A stretch of 64,000 nt of DNA, taken from NCBI GenBank assembly GCA_012976225.1, contig JAAVVG010000019.1, positions 124,001 to 188,000 on the forward strand, written 5' to 3'. A model generated the notes under the pieces. That model was not told the DNA's origin. It worked only from the letters and a program-made list of their open reading frames with translations, and did no database searches. The position numbers were made by a program, and so were the translations under genes. Shown here piece after piece: positions 55,001 to 64,000 of the stretch. How positions within the stretch are numbered: the first letter of the stretch is position 1; each line of letters begins with the position of its first letter. The stretch is from Golubevia sp. BC0850. Taxonomy: Eukaryota; Basidiomycota; Exobasidiomycetes; Golubeviales; Golubeviaceae.

Positions 55001-57159
55001 ATTGAGAAACGAAAAAGAGATCAAGCCAAAATCGCTGAACGAAGAGAGAGGAGAGATGAAGGGAAAGTGGTCGAAGAAGACGACGACGAAGAATTGGACA
55101 AAGAAGATGCGACAAAACTCAAGGTCAAATTCTCTTCTAAAGAAGGTGATGTAGAAGCCGAGGACTTCGACTTTGGAACCAAAGACGAAGAAGATTTAGC
55201 TTTAGATGTCGACGACGGGAATCAAGAAGAAGTCGATCAAGAAGCTTTGGATACCGACGACGAGTCTTCTACATTCAAGACTCATGATTCAGAACTTCCC
55301 GACCAATTCAAAGATGATTCCGATATCCCTCTTCATATTCTTCCTCTTTACTCCCTACTGCCTTCAAATAAACAGATGAAGGTCTTTGAGAACCCACCGG
55401 AGAACACTCGTCTAGTAGTCGTTGCGACCAACGTCGCTGAAACCTCTTTGACCATTCCTGGAATCAGATATGTCGTCGATTGTGGTAGATCAAAAGAGAG
55501 AAATTATGATGAGAACTCTGGAATTCAATCTTTTGATGTCAATTGGATTTCCAAAGCAAGTGCAAATCAAAGATCCGGAAGAGCTGGTAGAACTGGGCCA
55601 GGTCATTGTTATAGATTATATTCATCTGCAGTTTATGAGGATCATTTCAAGCAATTTTCTAATCCTGAAATCTTAAGAACTCCAGTTGACGGTCTGGTTC
55701 TTCAAATGAAGTCTATGAATATAGATAACGTTATTAATTTCCCTTTCCCAACTCCTCCAGATAGGAATGCTATTAGAAAAGCTGAAACTCTTCTCGAGAA
55801 TTTAGGAGCTTTAGAATTGGTCAAAGTTAGATCTAATGGTAGAAACGTTGAGAATTTGAGAATTACTGAAATTGGAAAGAACATGAACCTTTATCCTGTT
55901 ACTCCAAGGTTCTCGAAACTTTTAGCTCAAGGAGATCAACATGGTTGCATGCCTTCTGTTGTAGCGCTAGTTGCAGCTTTAAGTGTTGGAGATCCTTTTA
56001 TAAGAGAACAGGTCTTGAACGAAAACGACGAAGAAGATGAGGATGAATCACTTCCCGAAGAATTGAAAGGTTTGACAAACTCGGATCAGGTCAAGAAGGA
56101 GCAGAAAAAGGCAAAGAGGAAAAGGTTCTTTAATTCTATGGCAAAGTTTGAAGCTTTGGGAAATGGGATGAGCGATACTTTCAGATTGCTGAGTGCTGTT
56201 GGAGCTTATGAGTTCGAGAAAGGTAGTCTGAAGTTCTGCCAGGACAACTTCTTGAGACCTAAGGTGAGTTGGTTCTTGAGTCCCCTCCGCTCAAAAGGGC
56301 TTTTTCTTCTTGCTGACCCCGGTTTTTTTTCCTCCTTTCTTTTCTGCTTTTGCTTTTCCATTTCCAGGCGATGGAAGAAATCCACAAGTTACGAGCTCAA
56401 CTCTCCTCCTTGATTCTTTCTGTCTCGCCTAGTCTATCATCTTCCCTGCTATCTCCTTCTCTAGCTCGTCCTACAGAGATCCAGCTCAAAGTTCTTCGTC
56501 AACTTCTTTCCGCTTCCTTCATTGATCAAATAGCTGTCAGAGCCGATCTTCTCTCTTCGGATCCTAAGATTCTATTTCTAGGAGGTCAGAATGGAGCTGT
56601 CAGGAAAGGTTCCAAGATGTCCTCCACAAGAGGTGTTCCTTATCTAGCAGCTGGAATTCCTGGTGGAGTCGCTTTCATTCATCCTGGAAGTGGTTTCTTT
56701 CACGGAAAACCTCCTGAGTGGATTACTTGGCAAGAGGCAGTCAAGAGCAATAGTAAAAGAGCGATTGATAATGAAGATGGAAATGAAGGTGCTGAAGTAA
56801 AAGGTGAAAGAGAGGTCGAAAGGAATATTTGGTTAAAGAACATCACTAGAATTAATCCAAGCTGGATCTCTACACTGGGTAGAACTTTATGCTCGTTCTC
56901 TAAACCTACGGAGTTACCGAGAAGTAACGCTTCTACTAGTAGTAATATGTCGACAAAGAATTTAGCTGAACAGATCAGAGCTAATAAATCCATGCAGAAC
57001 AAAGTCGGAGGCTCAAGTTCGGAAACTGAGAGAGAGGTTTATTTGACTCCGAATTACAATGCTGGAAAGAGTGATATCACTCCTACTGGATGGGAACTAC
57101 CTCCAGTTAAAGCCAAACAGAGATTAGTCGGAGGCAGATGGTTGACAGAAATGGAATAG
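52085..57159 (+). CDS. ECM16: DEAH-box RNA helicase DHR1 / ECM16 (DHX37)
   Basis: Dhr1 removes U3 snoRNA from pre-ribosomes during small-subunit maturation in the nucleolus. Four exons (52085-52267, 52557-54249, 54342-56263, 56368-57159) encode about 1529 residues. The first 550 residues are basic and then strongly acidic with long Glu/Asp runs. The helicase core shows GETGSGKTTQVPQFL (motif I, ending at the exon 2-3 join), GITQPRRVAALSMA, DEAHERS (motif II), IIMSATLKVSDF (III), VVATNVAETSLTIPGI (V) and QRSGRAGRTGPGHCYRLYS (VI). An acidic insert of about 90 residues lies within RecA domain 2, as in Dhr1. HA2 and OB-fold regions follow, ending HPGSGFFHGKPPEWITWQE. The start ATG sits in MPPKKERYNAKGR, which matches the family's usual beginning. 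Confidence 0.94.
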
Positions 57160-57545
57160 AGTTCAGATGTGGGCTTGATGAATTTCGCCTCTCCTTAATC
57201 TACCCCTCGCATATGACTCATTTGTAACAACATCTTCTTTCTGCTTGTATTTTTGTTAACTTGACTCTCATCATCATCCAAGATTTTCATTTCGCGTCGC
57301 GTCACTCAGCTCCTTTCTCCCTTCTCTCGTTCCAAGAGCACTCGCCCCCTTGACAAATCAAAGTCGACTTGGCGACGAATGAGAGTGAGTTCAACTCTGA
57401 GTTTGACTGCATCTGCATTGATTGCGATGATTTCACATCCAGAGATTTTACAAAAAAGTAAACATTCATTTACGAGTGAAATACAATCTAATGTTACAAC
57501 GAGACAAAGACTAGGACGAGGAAAGAGAATGACAGTGGATCAACT
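57160..57545. other. Convergent intergenic region, DHR1 / TAF1
   Basis: A 386-base stretch between two stop codons. A plus-strand frame from 57379 overlaps the TAF1 3' end and is rejected. GTCGCGTC-type CG-rich sequence lies near 57293-57303. Confidence 0.45.
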
Positions 57546-60500
57546 TCACGAAGCAGAAGAGGGCTTGAGCTTAATCTTCAATTTAGAAGCTTGAGATTGA
57601 GCTGGAGGAGAAGCGGCAGAGTTGGTTGTATAAGAGGCAGGAGGACCAGAGCTGAAAGGAGGGGAAGACGCAGTTGGAGTTTGAGGTTGTTGAGGTGGAC
57701 CCATAGCGTTCCCTCCAAAAGCTGGATAAGGAACTGAATTGAGTGGACCTGCGCTCATAGGGCTTTGCATTGGTGCCCCTCCGAAGAAGCCTCCTCCCAT
57801 TGAAATCGAAGGTCTGAGTAGAGGTTGAGCTTGGGCTTGAGGTTGAGAAGTGGAAGCTGCTTGCTGTTGAGCTTGTTGAGCGGATGAGCCAGATCCACGA
57901 GGTTTTGCTGTCTCTGGATTGTAGAGTGGACAAGTGGTGTTGGTCGACATGTGGCCGATGGCCCCACAACGTCCACATTTTCGCTGGTAGAAGAGGAAGG
58001 GAGAAGAAGGAGAGAGATAGAATGGTCAGTCGACTCGAATGAAACCTTCGCCTCTGTAGTTGAGGTCTTCTGCCTTAATGTCTGTATTCGTGCAAAGAAC
58101 ACTCACCTTGGTTTCAGTCTTCGAATGACTGATGGTAGTCTTCTCCCCCAAAGGTCTTCCCTCAGCAGCGGCCTTTTGCGCTCTCCTTTGCAATCTTCTT
58201 TCTTGATTCCTAGTAGCATTTGCGATTTCAATTGCGATTCTCTCTTTTGCAAGAGCATCCATAGTAGCATCTCCCGTTGGAACTAGATCTTGAGCATCTC
58301 CCGATTGTGCTTTGATACGTTGACGATGACGGATGTAAGCTGAAATGACTCCTGGATCTCTGACTAGCTCGCTGCGCCACTTTCCGTTGATCTGTCGCCA
58401 GCAAGAACCGGATGGAAGAATCAGTGAAAGAAGAGGCGAGCATTTGAGATAACAGCAGAATCGAGGAAGGGAACTCACCAATCTTCTGATCTTCAAGACT
58501 TTTCCACTCGCTCCTTCGGCTTCTCCTTCTACATTACTTGCAGCTCCAGGGCTACCAGCTCTTCCAGAGACAGATTGACTCCTCTCTCTAGCAACTTGCT
58601 TCTGCTGAAGCAGTTGCTTCGCTCTCTCAGCTCTTCTCTCGTCTTCTGCTGTGAGTTCTGGGGGGACGGGATTAGACAATGAGTCTCTTTGAGCATTCCA
58701 GATCCTTTCGACTTCGGATGAGTAGATGGCTTGTTGTTCTGAGATGTTATAACGATGACCAGACGACTTCAAGGTCGCTTCTTCGGCGGCTGTCGAGAGA
58801 AAGTAGGAACGATAGAAGGAGGCGAGCAGGATGGGGATCACGCAGTCAGCACAAGTACCGAAAGACTTCGAAGTCAATGAAGATTGAACATTATGGGCAC
58901 TCGCCTTCTCTGTCTTCAGCAAGCTCGCCAGCTCTCAAGAAAGTCTCCTTCATACTGACTCTCAAGAACGAGAATCCCTCACCCATACCAGTTGGATCAC
59001 CTTCACCATGCAGTTTCAGCATAGCTTTGCTTTGACTTGCTTGAATGAAGTTCTTCGTTGCAATCCAAGGAGCTAACAGCTGTTCAATGTCGAGCTTCAC
59101 GTTGCCTTCATCGATGTCTTCTTCTAGACCATTTGCTGTCTTCGAGTAACCTGCATCTAGTAAACGACGTTGACCGGTCTGCATCGCTTCTGATAGACAC
59201 AGATGCTCCGGTGGAAGAAGCGAGCGTAGTTGGGTAAGGTCTGGAATCGAGGCGCCAGGTTTCATCTTCCAGAACCCTTGATCCGGATCTCCAGCTAGAC
59301 GTTTATACTCCATAAACTCCTGCGAGGGTGATTGGATAGATCAAAATGAGGAAACCTTGGTCAGTCAAGGAAGTCTTTCTGCCGCCACTTTCTCCAGCTG
59401 ACAGAGGAGCTCGAGAACTCACCTTCAGCCTCGATCTCATTTGCAATTCACTCTGATCAGCAAAGTATCTCATAATCCTATGAATCTTGATTCTTTCTCC
59501 TCTACTGTCTTTGATCAGCTTCTGAACGATCATGTAAAGTCGATTCTTGATCGCATTCGTTACCAATCTGGCATGAGGACCTGGAATTGCAGTGGTCGGA
59601 TAGGTTTGACCGACAGTGAAAGTGTTCTTTGCTTCTCGAAGGTAGTACTTGACGGAGTTCTTGGTAGTAGATCTTGGAAAGCGAAAGCAGAAGAATGATT
59701 AGAGGGTGAAATCGTCAGTCGAAGGGTCGAAAAGAATGCGGGTACGACAGCGCCCTTAGATCTCTTCCGGCTGCTCTCACCTAATTAGCAAGTAGTCAGT
59801 TCCCTTAGGCTTATGCTTGAAGAGTGGAGCTCTGATCAAGTTCGTATACATCGTAGGTATACTCTCACCTGGATTGACGAAACCAAACTTCATAAAAGGA
59901 GATTCATCGTTGACGTCTAGGACGAAAGGTTCACCTAAATCTGATTTCGGGATAGTTTCGTCTTTCGCATCTTTCTTTCTGTAGTAGTTGACCATAAGAG
60001 AACCCATTCCTTGCTTAGAAAGGATGGGAGGGTATTCTTCCTGTAGATCGGAAAGAGGCAGGCAAGAAAATAATTGAAAAAGGGCTGTTAGCAAAGGGCA
60101 AAAATCATTTCGACCTTTGGTAAACTGGAAACTCACCGAGAATTCGTAAAGAACAAAAGCGCCCGTATCCTTCAACGTCAAGTCTCTAGTGCTCCTGAAG
60201 TTCTCTTCTCCATTTCCACCCATCACACCCCTGTTTCTGTTCTTTCCATCTTTTTTGTTCTTGCTTGATCCATTCTTCTCAACTCTGGAGAAATGAAGAG
60301 GTAGATTTGAAGGGAACTGCATTGCTGGTCGATGGAAGGAACGAGCTTCGGCTTTCGTTAGACGTGGCTTGTACTTTGAGGGAGGATAGAGTGACCATGG
60401 TTAGAAAAGAGACTAGGTCAGCGCCCCCATTCGTTTGCTCTTCTAGAGAGAACTCAGTTCCTCGTCTCAAGACTCACCCAGGGCAGCTGCAATCTCTGAG

Positions 60501-62353
60501 CTGGGAGACTGTGAACGATCTCCAAGTTACCCAGAGTCTGTCTGACTTTCTGTCTATGTTCTTTGCTGACCTCATAATGATGATCCGCTGAGAGATTGAA
60601 AGGATCCAGCTCAACAGTAGATCTGATTCTCGAATTGGAGTTGAGGTTGTAGAGATTGGATGACGAGGAAGTGGGAGCTGAAACAGCGAGAAACAGCCCA
60701 ATTTGGAGGGGATCAGAAGAAGAACAGTAAGCGAAAGAGCCTTGCAAAGGGATAGAAGCTCATTGAGAGCTTACCTTCCGCAGCATCAGAGACTTCCAAC
60801 ATCATCTCAGGATCGTTCATGTCCAAGATCAACTCGTTAAAGTTCTTGAATCTAGTTCCTGAGTCCCAAATGATTGATTCCAAGAAGTCACCACTCGCAA
60901 GAGCAGAGTTCGATAGCCTATCGATGTGAACTGTAGGTCTCTGTCTTTCTACAAGAGATGTTGAAGGACTGTTGTCGAATTGAAAACAGAGGAGTGAAGT
61001 CTTCCGAGTAAGCGACCTCTCCTCAAAATAAAAGATTTTTCGGAAAAGGGACGGGTTCAACTTCGATGTGACTCACTTCTCATTCGATCCCCAGACTATC
61101 TGATCCTCCCAATCTTCCAATTCCAAGTTACGATTCGCTTTCGCTTTATCCTTCCCTTCGATTCCCACCAATTCTTCGACTTCTTCCTCTTCATCACTTT
61201 CAAACCCAAATTCAGATTTCTTGCGTGACGGATGATCAGGAAGAAGAGACCTGACGATTTGGCGGATATGATTTGAAGAGGGAGAGGATGTTGAGGAGGA
61301 TGTAATGAGGTCTTGTCGAGTTGAAGTTGGAGCAGAGAGTGCAGTCTTAGTCTTCGAAACTGCATTAGTTGAGTTTTGATTCGTAGAGAGAGGACAAGAT
61401 AGAAGAGAAGAGGAAGAGGCAAGAGTGTTAGAGTAGGTGATTTGAGGAAGGGGAAGATAGATGAAGAAACGCTCCTGTTCTCATCGTCTGAACCTCATTC
61501 TGCCTCTTCCTTCTTGATCAATGAGAGAGAATAACATCGATCTCCCAAGTCAAACCTATCTGGAGGAATCCTTGCGAGCCCCTTTCCCTTGTCTCTCAAG
61601 CAGCAGCTGCGCCACCATCTCACTTCTGCCCAGCTTTCCTCCCCGTGATCGAGTCAAGCGCCTCTTTCCATGTAGCATCACTGACAATTAAGTACCAGCT
61701 CCAATTTCGTACATTGCACGTCGCCTCTCTCTCTTCAACTGCAAGTTCCCACCATCCAAACATCCTAACTCACCTTTCAAACCCTCGACCAATCCCAACT
61801 TCCTCTTCTTGATTGGTCTAGCCATACTCTCAGGCCAGTAGAAGTCAACAAAGTTCAAAGTCTGCCCCTTCTCGAAACCTTTCCAAAGCTCTTCTATAGC
61901 CTTAGGTTTCCGAGGAACAGGTTGATTCTGCTGAGCACCATCGATTGACATTGACATTGCATTTCCATTTCCATTTCCATCTTCATCTGATATGTCATAG
62001 TCTTCTTTAGGTTCTGTTTTGATCTTGAAGTTTCCAGGTAAGTTCAGAGAGGAAGAACCTATAGCTTGCATTCCTTGTTTCAAGTATCTGTCCATCTCTC
62101 CTCTATTCCCATAATCTCTGTTGTAGCCTCCTTGATCTTCTTCTTCTTCCTCTTCTTCATCATAAACTTGATCCATTCCTCTGAATTGATCTTCATCGTC
62201 CATGTACTTCTCATTGTAGATGTCATTGCTGTCAAATCCAGATTGACTGCTGATTCCAAGATGCTGTCTTCCTTGATCGTCCACTCCATATTCTGATAGA
62301 AGATTCCCTAAAGCTAGACCTCCTAGCTGAGAGATCGTAGAATCTTCTGCCAT
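57546..62353 (-). CDS. TAF1: TFIID subunit TAF1
   Basis: TAF1 is the largest scaffold of TFIID, which recruits RNA polymerase II to promoters. Eleven exons on the minus strand (62353-61774, 61479-61077, 60968-60775, 60677-60478, 60373-60137, 60040-59781, 59672-59423, 59319-58905, 58789-58479, 58391-58107, 57983-57546) encode about 1190 residues. The acidic N-terminus (LGGLALGNLLSEYG, then Glu/Asp runs) fits the TBP-binding TAND region. The DUF3591 core has SGDFLESIIWDSG, LTKAEARSFHRPAMQFP, GMGSLMVNYYRKKD, RAPLFKHKPKGTDYLLIRS and KIHRIMRYFADQSELQMR. A zinc knuckle KCGRCGAIGHMSTNTTCP follows near the end, with a Gln/Pro/Ala-rich tail; there are no bromodomains, as usual in fungi. Exon 2's acceptor (GAG) is inferred from frame and is the weakest join; the intron after exon 8 uses a GC donor. 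Confidence 0.92.
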
Positions 62354-62827
62354 GAATGGCTAAGATCAAGTAGAAGAGGAACTGAGATGAGTTTGTGGGA
62401 ATGGATGATTTGGTTGGAATTGCTGAAGCTTCAGCTGGAGCAATTGCTTTAAATAGTCGCTGATGAATTCACTCCTTTTCGTTCGGCTCGCCTCAAGATG
62501 ATTCATCTCCCAAAAGAAATCAGAAAATTTGGAGAAGCTAGTAAACACAATAGACCGAGGAAGGGCAAAGGGGGCGAGAAGCCAGGCAGCAGTCAGGGTG
62601 GGAAAGGGAGGCATAGAGAAAGCGAGTAAAGGAAGGACCTGAGGTTTTTTTTTAAAAGGGGGGGGGGGTTTGTTGGAGCAGAGATCAGCGAGAACTGATG
62701 GGTGGGCGGCAGGGATAAGATTCTGCACGGAGAGAATGAAGCAGAAGATTAGAGAGGCTGCCAAGGGAAAGAGTAGAGCTGCGAACAAAGAGTAAGTGAA
62801 GCTCACCTTGATTTGAGTGAGATTTAC
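62354..62827. other. TAF1 promoter region
   Basis: No gene is supported. A T run followed by an A/G run (about 62645-62670) is the most striking feature; a 3' UTR of the next minus-strand gene should occupy the far side. Confidence 0.45.
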
Positions 62828-64000
62828 TCAATCTACGATATAGACTACTTGAACGCCAAAAACCTGTTCTGGAAGTGCACGAGACCCAAAGTGAAATGGA
62901 CTGAGGTTGAGCTGGTTCAGTCCTCGGAGGAGCTGTTCAGAGTTCGGAGGCGAGGGGTTGTTGAAATGAGCGGAGTGTAGAATGCTAATGTCAGAAGAAG
63001 ACAGAAGTCGAAAGAACCAAAGCGAGAGCGCAATTACTCACTCGTGTGCAGACGTAGCAAACTCCCAATCGAACCAAGGAACGTTGTCCTTTAGCCAAGA
63101 AAGAGTCCTCTCATCGGTGTCAACGCGGACCTCTATCATCATCGATTTGATCGCTGAGCATCGTTCCAGGGCATTTTCCTCAGCTTTGACGGCGGTAGAA
63201 GAGGATTCGAGATCTCCACTTGCGGCTAAGCAGACGTCGCCAATTGATAGACCTCTCGAGACCGCGTTCCTTCCAGCGACTAGCAATGCAAGCCCGATTC
63301 CTTTGACGCGGAATTTATACTGAATGCTGTTGTCGATTCCTAGAGAGAGATGCTTGAGAGCGGGGAGCCGTCTCTTCTTTCCAATCTGCTTGAATTGCTT
63401 CCCTTGACAGTGGCGTCAGAAGTGAGACTAGATGATCCCAAAATCCCGAAGGAGTTGAATCTGGTAGATTGAGATTGAAGGTTGATAGATTCTTACAACC
63501 CTTGATCCAGGAGATTAGAGTCGAAGCTGCTGATTCTGAGACTTTGGGCTTCAAACTTGAGAAATTGCAAGTGTCGATGATTGAGGTGTGAACTGGCAGG
63601 CTTGATCGAGTTCCAGATAGATCCGCTAAGCTGAGTTGACCTAGATGAAGAGCAGAAAGCTTTGGTGCCTCCAGAGCTCCAAAGAATCCGTTTGCAGCAG
63701 GGGCATTGGTTCTGGGAAGTGCACCAAGCCTGAGCATTCTCAGCTTCGGTAGACTGAAAGATGGATACCACTTCCTTTGAAGGCCGACCACTCGTGGTAT
63801 AACGACGCTGACGAGACTAGGGGCAGAAGACAGAAGGCTGCCTGCCCACTCTGATGTGATCTCGCCACTGTTGATTTTAACATTCCTTGCCTTTTGAAGA
63901 ACTGGAAGGAGGCTGTCCAAACTCTGGAGATGGGTAGAGCCACTTGCACATATCAGAGTATCTAGAGACGCTTTCCACTTGGAGGAAATTTGAAGCCAGG
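62828..64000 (-). CDS. Leucine-rich-repeat-like (F-box/LRR type) protein, 5' partial
   Basis: The gene runs off the window on its 5' side. Three exons are inferred on the minus strand: 64000-63429, 63385-63042 and 62984-62828. The frame shows irregular leucine-rich units (LPKLRMLRLGALP, APKLSALHLGQLSLADLSG, LSTFNLNLPDS, LPALKHLSLGID) like those of fungal F-box/LRR-type proteins. The second join removes a 43-base intron (GTCTCA donor, GCAG acceptor); reading through it instead destroys the LPALKHLSLG repeat. The last exon is supported by a strong GTGAGT donor after AHE and an open 53-codon frame, but its residues are not recognisable. No F-box is visible in the part present. Confidence 0.6.

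Noticed and set aside
57379-57594. 71-codon plus-strand frame with a hydrophobic start
   Set aside because: It overlaps the TAF1 3' end antisense, lacks a promoter-like context and resembles nothing known.
1-64000. Search for transposons, LTR elements, virus-like genes and CRISPR arrays
   Set aside because: No terminal repeats, integrase, transposase or reverse transcriptase motifs and no regular repeat-spacer pattern were seen on either strand.

Overview
The window is nuclear DNA from a fungus, most likely a basidiomycete yeast or dimorphic lineage (Pucciniomycotina or Ustilaginomycotina would fit; I cannot place it further). The evidence is dense protein genes on both strands, many short introns with a GTGAGT-type donor and YAG acceptor, intergenic gaps of mostly 150-600 bases, and a fungal gene set: HOS3-type deacetylase, tannase, IML1, TAF1 without bromodomains, fungal V-ATPase subunits. 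I see no operons, CRISPR arrays, rRNA, convincing tRNA or transposon remains.

Layout. 1-2947 (+) is the 3' part of a HOS3-like histone deacetylase. 3345-4774 (+) is a kelch-repeat protein. 5171-7421 (-) is a branched-chain aminotransferase. 8005-11110 (+) holds three tandem paralogous genes for small secreted proteins with hydrophobic tails (A, B, C), each with a shared GGCCGCC-containing element about 95 bases before the start codon; this is the most novel-looking part. 11716-13982 (-) is an NDUFAF6-type complex I assembly factor, divergent from VMA6 (14133-16080, +). 16516-18367 (+) is a DUF4336 protein. 19239-19881 (-) is a broken coiled-coil gene. 20391-23316 (-) is a secreted tannase/feruloyl esterase. 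23640-29859 (-) is IML1 (DEPDC5), divergent from VMA2 (30368-33062, +). 33432-35168 (+) is a Swt1-like PIN nuclease. 35507-35910 (-) is an 83-residue secreted protein. 37346-40870 (-) is the ribonucleotide reductase large subunit RNR1. 42954-49130 (+) is a 22-exon SMC6. 49548-51917 (-) is an F-box/JmjC protein, divergent from the DEAH helicase DHR1/ECM16 (52085-57159, +). 57546-62353 (-) is TFIID subunit TAF1. 62828-64000 (-) is the 3' part of a leucine-rich-repeat-like protein.

Most genes are housekeeping. Two links stand out. IML1 (TORC1 nutrient brake) and VMA2 (vacuolar proton pump) share one divergent promoter, and VMA6 of the same pump lies 15 kb away. RNR1 and SMC6 flank a 2.1-kb region, and five ACGCGT (MluI cell-cycle box) sites occur in and next to it, which suggests joint G1/S control. 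Exon boundaries were deduced by hand from reading frame, splice signals and family conservation; no alignment or transcript data were available.
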